Positions 1-11,500 of a DNA stretch of 64,000 nucleotides are shown in pieces (position 1 is the first letter of the stretch; every line of letters begins with the position of its first letter). A program made the position numbers and the translations under genes. A model generated the notes under the pieces. The model searched no databases. It saw nothing but the letters and a program-made list of their open reading frames with translations, and was not told where the DNA came from. The DNA is from Calliopum simillimum (lineage: Eukaryota > Arthropoda > Insecta > Diptera > Lauxaniidae). Where the stretch lies: the NCBI GenBank assembly GCA_951812925.1, contig OX638368.1, forward strand, positions 83,806,909 to 83,870,908, in the 5' to 3' direction.

Positions 1-2315
1 TAAAGACTCTCAGCCCTTTGTTTTCCCGCCCGTTTAAGTAATAAAATTGTGTATTTTAAAAAGTTCTTCAAGAAGTCATGTAAATAAGTTGTTTGCCATA
101 CGCAATTTAAACGTCCAAAATGTATAATTGTAAAAATAAAAAGAACCGTTTCATTTGGAGTCTTACTTAAGCGCGTACCCGTATTGTAAGTCCATTTCTA
201 TACATACTTATTTTGGTCCCAATTGTGTTTCTTGGTATTTAATATTTTTTAGTCTTAAGCTTTAAAGTCTTTTTCAATTAAAATTTCTCTTCAATATTGA
301 TTCATGGTTTTCAAAAAAAAAAAGAAATAAGAAATTCTACATTTTTAATTCACATAGCATTCCAAAATAAAAGAAAAATGGAACTTTAACGCGCGTATTT
401 CTTATACTAACTCAAAATATAAAAGTATTACTGTTTTTTTTTTTTTAATTTGATTTTATTGTTCGTGCTTTGGCACAAATTCGCAAAGGCATTATTGATC
501 CAAAACTTAAAACTTGGTAATCGTTCCATTTTGATCAGCCATGTATATTGTTTAGTGACAGAATACAGTAATTTAATTAAATCTAAATTATATGCAAAGT
601 TAAGCCGCAATAAAATGTTTGTTCAAAAGTGTAAAATATAATTATAAAAAATGATAAAAATATAAAATGTATTCTCATTTTGTTGTTAACTGTTAAAATT
701 ACAATTTTCACCCTACTGTTTTTTATTTATTTATGTATTCTTAAATATTTAACTTGAATAGACAATAAACTTAAATGTTTGCAAGCTTTAATATAAAAAA
801 AAAATTCGAAAGTTCCCATTTTGTGCGCATTTTTAGACATCCTTTTCATAATGGAATAATTGCCATTATTTTGCTGCATTTTAACAATTTTCTTATTGAT
901 ATCCCCCTTTCACGACCAACGGGACATATATATCCCATTTGAATTGTTCAATGTCAGGTCTTCGTCAATAGAGAATAGATATAGATGTTCCAGTGTCATT
1001 GTCACGGCATTTAATGTTGTAAGCGATTTAGAAATATAACTTAATCAAAATACTAAAGAAACTTTTATGGAAAATCCAGCACATTCAAAAAACTGAAAAG
1101 CGGACCAAGGTACACACATCTACAAAGAACAAAACCTATTTACCAACTAGCTTTTCTATTGTAGTTGTCGCGGAGTAGGCGTCGATAAGACGACGAGCAG
1201 CGCCTGCCGTCGTCAAAGTTTTGACGCTTTTAAAAAGTGTATTTTGGTCTCTTTAACACGAATGTGCTGTTTTATTTTTTTGGGTCGGTCTAGGTTTTCT
1301 GTAAAACCGGCTTAAAAGTTATTGGGGAATCGGTGATATTACTTATAATGTTAAATCAGCTAAAAATAGAAAAGTGCTATATTCAGGCATGTTCTGAAAT
1401 CCGATTCACTTCGGAATCGGAATGAAAGCAATCTTCAAGAGCTCTGCATTGCGACAAATAAGATGGAATCGGATTTGTATTTCAACAAACATTTGTTAAT
1501 GGTTCTTTTTCGATTTACCAAAACTGCAAAATCACGGTTTATACGGTACTAGTCGCCTGGGAAGCGACTTCGTTCGCCCGTTCCCGATAACCTTTAAAAA
1601 TGTATGTCAATCATTTCTGTCAAATAGTCTAAGACTGTTGTTTTTTATATAGCTGTTTTGGACATTTTCTAGTGGATGTTATTTGTCCCGGTGCCAGAAT
1701 TTTTAAATATACCGGGTGAGGCCGTGGGAGTTTTAAATTCGAGTTTGTCCTCGAATCTCATCTCGTAACATGCCTCAGAAAGTAAAAAAAAAAACTGATA
1801 TTAAAATTATGAGGTTTCCAAAGAATCCGGTCGTAGAAAATCATGCGAATCGGACAAATGGTTCTCGAGTTATAGTGACACCGATAGACGTTGTATTTAA
1901 TATTGTAGTATGATACATTTTAATATGATCTGAAAAATTTTCGAAAATATCTCTAATTTAACATCAACATCAAAATCCTCAAAGCAACGTATCTTTGAAC
2001 TCCACCATACTGTAAGTCTCTAAAACTTCATTTAGATAAAGCATTTTGTTCCAATCACGCAAGGAATATTTTTCTGGAACACATTAATACATTATATCCT
2101 GTTTTGATGGGTCTTTTGACCACTTTTTTCAAAAACTGGACTATAATATATTAAGGTTTTCTACTAAAAATTTTCTAGGAAAAATTTTACTAGGGGTCAC
2201 CAAAGACGAGAAATGCTTACAACTTAAGAAAATACGTTAAAAATTTAGTTTGGTTCATTAAATGATTTATAAAGCGCCATTTGGTGAAATATTATTTTTT
2301 TCCCTAAGGAGAAGA
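1..2315. other. AT-rich intergenic sequence, nothing recognised
   Basis: I found no exon, RNA gene or transposon end here. Only short open frames occur, with no family resemblance. Around 1400-1480 the words ATCCGATT and AATCGGA recur in both orientations, giving a weak imperfect palindrome. Homopolymer A/T runs are frequent. Confidence 0.5.
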
Positions 2316-2902
2316 GCTTCAAAAACCCTTCTGCATCTTCCCAAGAGGAAAAATTTCTAGCGCTTCTGATCCAAGCACTTCAAAAGTGCTTGTCCCCATA
2401 GAAATTTAGAAGCACTATCACAATGATTTTTTATAAGGCTGAAGTAAGAACAACGTGAGTTCGAACCCAGCCCGGGAGATTTTTTTTTTTACTTTTTTTT
2501 ACTTTTTTTTGCTTTATTTTTTTTTTTAATTAAATATTTTTTATTCAACATCTTTTATTTTACTATTCTATTTTACTTTCTCTTATTAATTTACTTTTGT
2601 TTAACCGAATTGAAATTGATTACACAATGATTCCATATAAGGCTGCAGTAAGAACAACGTGAGTTCGAACCCAGCCCGGGTGTTTTTTTTTTTCCGTTTT
2701 TTTATTTGTTTTTGCTTTATTTTTTTTTTTTTTTTTTATTAAAATATTTTTTATTCAACCTTTTTTATTTCACTTTTCTATTTTAATTTCTCATTTTTAT
2801 TTACTTTTGCTTACTTGAATTGAAACTGATTGCACAATGATTCTATGTAATGCTGCAGGACAACATTTGCTTAATATACAAATTTAATACCTCTTCATAT
2901 CA

Positions 2903-2996
2903 TCGGGCGTTGGTGGACCGGTCTAAAGGGTTGGTAAATATAAGAAAAAAATATCTATCACGCGGAGGGTCGTGGATTCAAATCCTGGCGGGGCCA
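2903..2996 (+). other. tRNA-Leu/Ser-like module (SINE-type pol III promoter relic)
   Basis: The segment has an A-box-like part (TTGGTGGACCGGTCTAAAG) and, 65 bp later, a B-box-like part (GTGGATTCAAATCC) followed by CTGGCGGGGCCA. GTCTAAAG in the D-arm and the long variable region resemble type II tRNAs such as tRNA-Leu. The acceptor and T stems do not pair well, so it is not an intact tRNA gene. It is probably a tRNA-derived repeat captured in the foldback arm. Confidence 0.45.
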
Positions 2997-3360
2997 GTTT
3001 TTTATTTTTTTATTTTTTTTAATTTTGTTGAAAAAACGCTTACCGCAGCATTACAAATAAGCGCTTTAAAAACTATTTTTTGGTAAGGCTGCGGTAAGCT
3101 TTTGCTCGCTTACATCCTATGACATGCAATGTTAAAAAGAAAGTATTGTTCTTACGGAGCGGAAGCGCTTATTAGTGCAAAGGATGCACTTCAGAAGGGT
3201 TTTTGAAGCACTTCTTTTCCCCTTGGGTTTTTCACCAATAAGCGCTTCTGCTCCGTAAGAACTATTCTTTCTTTTTAACATTGCATGTCATAGGATGTAA
3301 GCGCGCTTAAGCTTACCTCAGCCTTACTGTAAAAGGCCTTTTGAAGCGCTTATTTGTAAT

Positions 3361-3460
3361 GGCCGCACCAGGATTTGAATCCACGACCGTACGTGCGATA
3401 GACAGATCAGATTATTTTTACTTACATTTACCAACTCTTTAGACCGCTACACCAATGCCC
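3361..3460 (-). other. tRNA-Leu/Ser-like module, inverted copy
   Basis: This is the mirror copy, in the opposite foldback arm, of the module at 2903-2996. On the minus strand it has TTGGTGTAGCGGTCTAAAG (A-box-like) and GTGGATTCAAATCCTGG (B-box-like). TGGTGTAGCGGT is closer to a real tRNA D-arm than the other copy. The acceptor stem is degenerate. Confidence 0.45.
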
Positions 3461-4025
3461 GATGATATGAAGAGGTATTAAATTTGTATATTAAGTAAGT
3501 GTTGCCCAAACAGATTTTGAAATTCGAATGCTCCTACAGCCTTACATAGAATTATTGTGTAATCAGTTTCAAGTAAATTAATAAGAGAAAGGAATATAGA
3601 AAAAAGAAATAAAAAAAGGTTGAATAAAAAATATTTTAATAAAAAGAAATGAAGCGAAAAAAAAATCACTCGGGCTGGGTTCGAACTCACGTTGTTCTTA
3701 CTGCAGCCTTACATGGAATCATTGTGTAATCAATTTTAATTCAATTAAACAAAAGTAAATTAATAAGAGAAAGGAAAATAGAAAAGTGAAATAAAAGATG
3801 TTGAATAAAAAATATTTTAACAAAAAAAAAAAAAAATAAAGCAAAAAAAAAATAACAAAAAAATAATAAAAAAAAATCACTTGGGCTAGGTTCGAACCCA
3901 TGTTGTTCTTACTGCAGCCTTATAAAAAATCATTGTGAAAGTGCTTCTAATTTCTATGGAGACAAGCTCTTTCGAAGTGCTTGGATCAGAAGCGCTAGAA
4001 ATTTTTCCCCTTGGGACCTTTCTAA

Positions 4026-4797
4026 CAAGCCCACGATCATAAAAATCCGAGCACTTCTTTTATTTACTTTTTTATAATTACTGGGTTTAAAATATTTTTC
4101 TACATCTAATAACTTGCCTGTGTAAAAAATAATTGTTTTAATCATATAAAAAATGATTCTTTAATTATTTGGTGCCTTAAATCCCTCAAATCTTCTATAA
4201 GTAGGTCTTTTAGGTTACGCTCGACCGCTTGTGTTACAACACTTGCTTGTTTTGGAAATGTGAAATAGCACTTATTTTCGTTGTTTTTAAAGTACCTGAA
4301 TCTGTTTGGTTTTACACAAATAGAAGATTAAGGGCCAAGGCTTTCTGATCAAAAATATTAGATACTTCATTTTTTTTCTTGTGATCGCTTTATTTTCCCG
4401 TTTTAAAACAAATGCTAAAAATCGGCAACTGCTCACTGCTGCATAAAATGTTAGTACCTGGAGATCGATCCTTGCTTGGTACACAATATAATTTGATCAT
4501 TTTAAGTCGGTGTCTTTTACTAACAGCGTTTTTATGTGCTGCAATTCGTGTCTAAAAATTTTCAAATATGGGAATGGCATCGGAAAAAATAAAAATATTT
4601 CAAACTCCAAAAAGCGTTGAAAAGTTGCAAACAATATAGAAAACCGTCAATAAAATTAAATAGAACCTATAGAAATTATTTTTCAAAAGTAATCTTGTTT
4701 TCTTAAATTTGCATCGAAATTGTTGGAGTCATTTTCGAGTAATATTGAATCATAATTTGAACAAGCTTCTTCATTAAGTTTGAGTTCTATAGCCATT
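4026..4797. other. Intergenic, nothing recognised
   Basis: AT-rich sequence with short open frames only. The minus-strand frame at 4287-4484 has no recognisable domain. Confidence 0.4.
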
Positions 4798-4929
4798 GAA
4801 AGCAGGCAACCCAGTAATGAGCTCTTCATTCGACCCAAATCTCTTACCGCCTAGCCATTTCTTCAGGTTTGGAAACAGGAAATAGTCGCTGGGTACTAAA
4901 CATGGAGAAAATTCTGAATGAGGTAGCAG
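4798..4929 (-). pseudogene. mariner transposase C-terminal fragment
   Basis: Read on the minus strand, 44 codons contain VPSDYFLFPNLKKWLGG followed by KRFGSNEEL. This is the signature around the last catalytic Asp of mariner (DD34D) transposases, usually written SPDLAPSDYFLF. It follows a degraded LPHSEFSP, matching the usual HPPYSPDL. Stops appear soon after. No inverted ends were found; the piece is cut off by the MITE at 5000. Confidence 0.75.
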
Positions 4930-4999
4930 TTCGGTTTCCGACCCTGCTTTTTTTCTTCAGCTTGTATGTTTAACTATGTATATGAATTATATAATATAA

Positions 5000-5151
5000 A
5001 ACCCAAGATACAATTGTGCGAACCGAGATGCGTCTGCGTTTTTAACCATCTCTGTCTGTTTTATGTTCATATAATTTATATGGAGCATACCGAGACAGAG
5101 GCGGTTAAAAAACGCAGACGCATCTCATCTCGCACAATTGTATCTTGGGCT
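5000..5151. mobile_element. MITE, GCCCAAGATACAATTGTG family, copy 1
   Basis: The element is almost a complete hairpin. It starts AACCCAAGATACAATTGTG and ends with the complement, CACAATTGTATCTTGGGCT. The inner arms (GATGCGTCTGCGTTTTTAAC and its complement) also pair. It is flanked by TAA/TTA. The same ends occur at 28854 and at 33476-33929. Confidence 0.75.
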
Positions 5152-5381
5152 TTAAACTACGAGTAATTAAGAAAAAAAATGTTCATCAAAAAAATCATTT
5201 TTTATTCATTATTATATCTTCATAAATTGCCTCAGTACTCTGGTATAGGTACTATATTCCGAAGTGAAAGCTACTCTTATCGATATTGGTTTAAAGGTTA
5301 CTACTAATATAGTGTAATGAGTAGATGAATATACCATACGTAAGTAATTTGAAATAACTGAGATTGAACCTTATTTGATTT

Positions 5382-5596
5382 TCATATAAAGAAATATGCC
5401 GAAACAAAAATACCGAATGATAAAACTCCAGGCAATAGTGCTGCAACACCACTACTAAGTGTGCAATTGATATTGTTAACGGTATTGTAACCATACTTGC
5501 AGTTGCATTCGCCTTTACAACAGGTCATAGATTGATCAGATTCTAGCAGATGAAACTGATGGCATTCTTCGTCCTTGCGACAGTATTTTCCTAAGA
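5382..5596 (-). CDS. EB/EGF-like protein, terminal exon
   Basis: The acceptor is ATACAAAAAG before 5596. It encodes GKYCRKDEECHQFHLLESD, then CCKGECNCKYGYN, and ends with about 24 mostly hydrophobic residues and TGA at 5384-5382. The hydrophobic end directly after a small-residue stretch suggests GPI anchoring or a single membrane segment. Confidence 0.75.
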
Positions 5597-8500
5597 CTTT
5601 TTGTATAAAAAAAATATTTATATATAGGAAATTCTTAACCTCTTAATCAGTTTCTGTTGTTTCTAGCACACTTACCCACTTTACGCTTGCATACGGTTAA
5701 AAGCGATCCGTCTGTTAAATTGAGTCTTGTGTCATAATATTTTTCATCACAGATACAAACACCATTGTCACAAATGCCACCAGGTCCAAGTTTTCGCTGA
5801 CATTGCTGCTGAACGTTGCATTTTGTTCCATAATCGGAAATTTCAATGCAGTTGGTTTTGTTGGCAGTACCAACAAATTGTGGTGGACAGAGACATAAAT
5901 CACCATTTATTTTCGTATGGCGGCAGACAGCCACGCTATCGAATTCATAACATTGGCTATCATTGAGACAAGAGGCTGAGGAACCTAAAAGCAAAAATGT
6001 TAAATATCAAATGTTGAAAGACTTCACATAAGCTTATTATATACGCATTCTGAAAAACATACCTAACACTTTCTTAATGTGAGAAATTAAAAACAAAAAT
6101 TTATTGAATTTATAAAAAAAAGTTTTCACATTTACAAATGTTTACATTCGGTTTCTGATTTTGATTAACCATACTTTCCCATTCTAATGGTTATATTAAA
6201 AAATAATAAAAATCCGGGACTGTGATTCCTTTTTCTTTATGTCAAAGATTGCAATTTTTCCATTTTACCATATTTTAATTTAGAAATCAAAAAATCCGCA
6301 TAGTTACATAAAATCGATAGAAAAAAAGTAACCCCATTTTATTCTCCCAAATGACTATTATAAACAGTATAGGCAAATTGGATAAACTAATCTAATTTTG
6401 TTGAACATGCACCGATTTTGATCCGACATGGATCATTTTCTTTATATGTAATTGAATTTAGAAAAAAAGAAAAACTTTAAATTTATGCGGTTTTTGAAAA
6501 AGGTATTATTTGAAAAAATAATATACTATTTGTCAATGATGAATGAAAATTTGCCCTCTATGCTTTTTGAGATATCCTAATGTAAAAGGTCAAAAAACAC
6601 GCTATTTCGATGCATCGTCTCAAATAAAACATCTATGTACGGAGGGCCTAACAAAAGTTTGCTTAGTAGGTGTTATAAATGTTATAAATTTTTAGTAAAT
6701 CAAAAAGTTGCGTACTGTTTGTTACAGTCTTACGATATATCATTTTAATTTTCAGAAAGATCGGTCAAAATGTAGAGAAGAAAATGTAAAATTCGTGAAA
6801 CAATGTCAGCAGATATTCCAGTGCCGACGCAGCAAGAGATTGGATTTCAACGTAAGATCAAGCCTGTGGAAATATTAAGTGAATGCCAAATAGCATTTGA
6901 AGTGAATACTCCACCCCTCGTGACTATTTCAAAGTGGTTCCGAAGATTCCAGACAGGTAATTTTTCTGTGGAGGACGAACCGCGAGAATGCCGCCCAAAT
7001 CTTTAACTGTTTAGGCCAAGGGTGTCAGCGTTTTCAAATCACTGAGCCAAACGCATGCAGCGCAGTCAGCGTTGCTTTTACAACAACTTTAAATTCGAGT
7101 AACAACAAACAAAAAACAATTTTTTGTTGTTTTTTCATGCCTCATTTACAACAACAATAATATTTACTTCAACAATTTTCAAAATTTCTAAGAACTGGGA
7201 CACACACAAAAATTAGGGGAACTCACGCGTTGATGCGCAATGCCCTTGCGTCGTTGCGAAAGTGCAATTTGCTAAAGTTTGATATTAGTAAAATAACAAA
7301 AATATTGCCGAAAATTTCGCACTACTTTTGCAATTTCTCAAGATGGAATATTCACATTGATCGTTCAGGCGTTAGTGCGTAAAAGACTTGCATTTTTGCA
7401 ACTGCGCATCAACGCATTAATACCCATATTGTTTGTTGTTTTTGATGCGACGTAGTCTTTGTTGTTGTTTTATGTTGGTTCGAGTTCGATTTTGTGTGTA
7501 CGCAAAGAAAGCAACAAAAACGCGAAATTTTGACGAGCGTGAAAAAAAAACAACAAAAATTATTTCTGTGAATGTTGTACAGAAATATTGATGTTGTTGG
7601 GTCGAGCCAAAATTGGCTCACTTTTCTTCTACGCTGACAACCTTGGTTTAGGCAAGTGTAGCGCTGGTGAAGTCTAAAATTGACGAAGATCCAAGATTGA
7701 CCCAGGAAAACATTGCTGAATTACTAGGCTTGAATGCCATGGCTGTATCGCGAATATTAAAAACTGTTCTTGGATACACGAATAAATCTGCACGATGGGT
7801 TCCTAGAAATTTAAGTGATGCTCGAAAAGAGGCACGTGTGCGTTTTGCTAAGTATTTCTTGAATAGTTTAAAAACGGAGAGTCTAACACTTTCAAGAAAA
7901 TTGTAACAGGTTGCAGCATAGTTTTACAAGTACCAAAAACAATCCATGGTATGGAGCCCTGAAGATGCAAATCCACCTGTTAAAGAAAAGCAATAAAAGT
8001 CAGCAACAAAAGTAATGATGTCAGTTTACTTCACCAGGGAGAAAGTTGTAGCTGCTATTCCTTTGGAAAAAGGTCATACGGTTATTGCTTAGTGGTATAC
8101 TGAAACCTGCTTACCAAAATTTTTCCAAAATTTATTGGGAAAACGCCAAAAAAAGATCTACGCCGCTACTTTCTACACACTGCTGAAAAAATGCGGAGAT
8201 AATAAATGCGGTTAATGATGAAATTGTAGAACTGCAAAGCCGATTTGGATGACTGTTTTTCAAAATGGATTTATCGACCTCTAAAATGTATCAAAATAAA
8301 TGGCGATTACGTTGAAAAAATACAAACAGATGAAGAATAAAGTAATAAATTTAAAAATTTTTTTATCAAGTTTTTCCAATTCTACTAACCGAACTTTTGT
8401 TAGGCCCCTCGTACATATGTACTTACGTATGTGTCGTCCATTTTAATAATGATGCAAGTCCATTCAATGGCAAAAGTAATGTCATACACATTATTTGAAT

Positions 8501-11500
8501 AATAATCGCTTATTTGACAAATATGGTTTTTTAACTTGTTGTTATCAATTTAACACCATCAAGTAAACTTTCTGTGAAAACTAAGCCCAATTTTTTTAAT
8601 TTCCAACAATATACCAGTCAGTTCCTATTATGACATTACTTTTGCTATTAAATGGAATTCGCCATGCACTGCTCAAAAATTAAACTCACCATTGACAATA
8701 GCAAGACATTCACTACCATTTTCCGCAAAACCTTCACTGCATTGACATCTGCGATGTGTCATATTACAAATAGCCAAATTATTACCCACCTTCGGCGTGG
8801 TACACTGATCATCCATCTCGCAAGCAGCACCCAACTCAACAGCTTCTGCAAATACGATCAAAGAGATTGACTACTCGGACCAGACTACATATCTGACGTA
8901 CAATAATCATAAAAAGACGAGCGATAGCGTTTATCCCCCTCAGCCCACTTAGAAAGTTTTAAGTTAAAAGAAATATAGCATATTTAGAGTTTCTTTATAT
9001 GGGGGTACAACGTCTCTGGTCCAAGGCCCCCATTTTTTGCATGGCCTTTAATATATACCATGTACATGAGAGTGGTCCAACTTAGCTATTAGTAACACTT
9101 TTACCCACTATTCTAACATAAAAGTGTAAAAAACACCGTTTTCGCTATTTTTAAAGTGATATTACAAGTCAAGGTTACTTTCAGCCACAAAAAGTGGTAA
9201 AGTGGTTGAAAGCGCCAGTCTGTTTCTTTAAAATTCAATTTAGATTATGCCGATATCTTTTTTATTCTCGCAGATATCCAAACCTAAATAGTTAAAAAAG
9301 TGTAAAAAAACACATTTTTTGTTATTTCAGCATAAGATATTTCGGAGGAACAAAGTGATATCGATACAATTTAAATTGGGTTTTGAAGAAAAACTAAAAT
9401 ACCAGGCAAAATCGTATTGAGTACCTTAGTCAGGGTAGAAAAGATTGAATTTAGTCTCATCCGAACCCAGAATATTCCGCCATTTCATCACTGACCAGAT
9501 GGCGAAACGTAACCTTTAAATAACATTCTGTTTTAACAGAAAAAGCTATTTTTTTAATCTCTTTGCTTTCAAATTATTATTAATTTGTATTTTGCGAATA
9601 GTCAAAGCATTAATATCCATAGAAAACTCTTTTTGACATCATTTTAAGATGCAAAGGGGTTCTGTCTCACAATACTTAACATGTTCCTCTTAAGAGTTGG
9701 ATATATTTTTGATTTTTGGCCATGAGTTTCCTTCTGGGAATTATATTTTACTGCGATTTCTACCATTTTCTTGGAGCATTTCAACGTCCTGGCTGGACGC
9801 TGCAGCGCGGTGTAATGTCTTCCTCTTCGTTCTGAATCACTAAATTATAGTAAGTGGTAATCTAATACAATACATTTATCGCGTAAAAATATTTAAGAAC
9901 TCCAATGTATCAAAAATACAATTCACTAAACATTCGTGTCCCCATAATTTTTCACAGGCTAAACTGCGAAACGACTCAAAATATTTTTGCTATGATAATG
10001 GTTCTTTACTGCTTGGACATTGACCCGATCAAAAAAACTTGTCAAGTACTTGTCATTGTATCAGAAATGTATATCAAAATGATATCAAAAATGTATCAGC
10101 CGCTGATATCCATTTTTTGTATATCATTTTGATAAATTTTTGATATCATTGAAAAACATGTCAATTTTGTATCAGAAATGTATATCAAAATGATATCAAA
10201 AATTTATCAGCTGCTGATATGTCAAATTTAACGCTTTAGTTTGTGGATTTTATGGAAGACGAACGCGCAGCCAATTTTAGTGAAGAAAAAGTGAAAATAT
10301 AATTATAATATATAATACAAATATAATTGAGAGCAAAAAACCCGACACTCCATTTAGTTGCTGCATGCAGCCTGTGGTTGGGAAAACAAAAAGTATGGAA
10401 AACGGACGAGCAGCCAATTTTAGTAAGAAGTGAATTTTCTAATAAAATTCGTGAAAAAGCACAAAAAATATAATTGAGTTAAAAAAAAACCGACACTTTA
10501 TTCATTTGCTGCATGCGGGCAATTTCTAAAAACTTGTTGCCGACGATCAAATACAATATTGCAAATTGTCAAAATTAAGTATGTCACTGACAAATTTTGG
10601 ATATCATTTTGATATATCTTTGATATACTTTTCTTGATCGGGTCATTTTGATATATTTTTGATATACTTTTTTTGATCGGGGACATTCAAAATTTGGTGT
10701 GATATTTGCTTATGTTTGAACTATTTTGATGCAAGTGTCCCTATTACTTTTCACATGACTGTACATTAGGGTGGGCCGATTTGAAAACTGATCTCGGCTA
10801 CCCCCCTATGTGAAAGTTCATTCAATTCTATGAATATTTGCCCAAGGAACTATACCTCTGTGTTCAACTTTAGTTCGGCGCATTTTTGATGGAAAATTGT
10901 ACCATTCATCAACATTTTTTTTTATTTTCAAACTAATTTTTAAAAATTTTTATAAAGACAAAAGTAATGTCATTATATGATTTGGCTGGTATTCTGTCAG
11001 TAATCAATTAAATTGAAAATTTTACCGGATTTTCAATTGAAAATGCGCCGAACTAAAGTTGAACGTAGAGGTATGGTTCCTTGGGCAAGTATTCATAGAA
11101 TTGAATGAACTTTCAGCCTAGGTTGGTGTTTTGTTTGAAAAAATTCATCCAAAAATATGAATCGTTTATTTTGAAGAACTGTCATAATAATCCGCTATTT
11201 GACCCATAATACTTTTTTAAATATATGGCATCAATTCCACACTATCAAGTAAACTTTTTATGTAAACAGAACCCAATTTAATTGATTACTGATAGAATAC
11301 CATCCAAATCATATAATGACATTACTTTTGTCTTTATAAAAATTTTTAAAATTTAGTATGAAAATAAAAAAAAATGCGCCGAACTAAAGTTGAACGAAGA
11401 GGTATAGTTTCTTGGGCAAATATTCATAGAATTAAATGAACTTTCACATAGGGGGGTAGCCGAGGTCGATAAAATTTCCTCCATACAATTTGGCCCACCC

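Larger units (their letters stand above)
2316..4025. mobile_element. Foldback element with long inverted arms
   Basis: The left arm (about 2316-3165) is repeated in inverse orientation by the right arm (about 3236-4025). Examples are the block AAATTTCTAGCGCTTCTGATC at 2350-2372 with its complement near 3985-4010, and the block starting GCTTACATCCTATGACATGC near 3108 with its complement near 3285-3305. Each arm carries two copies of a module ending in GAGTTCGAACCCAGCCC followed by a T-rich tract, spaced about 200 bp, plus one tRNA-like module. The loop near 3190-3235 repeats the terminal motif. No transposase gene is present, so it is non-autonomous. The class is unknown and the outer ends are approximate. 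Confidence 0.7.
6640..8411 (+). mobile_element. mariner element, decayed, split by a hAT MITE
   Basis: Both ends carry GGGCCTAACAAAAGTT in inverse orientation and both are flanked by TA (6638-6639 and 8412-8413), the mariner/Tc1 target duplication. Without the 629-bp insertion and its 8-bp duplication the element is about 1.14 kb, slightly shorter than a complete 1.3-kb mariner. It sits in an intron of the EB/EGF-like gene, in the opposite orientation to that gene. Confidence 0.8.

Noticed and set aside
2903..2996. A functional tRNA-Leu gene
   Set aside because: A- and B-box-like words are present, but the acceptor and T stems do not pair, so I call it tRNA-like only.
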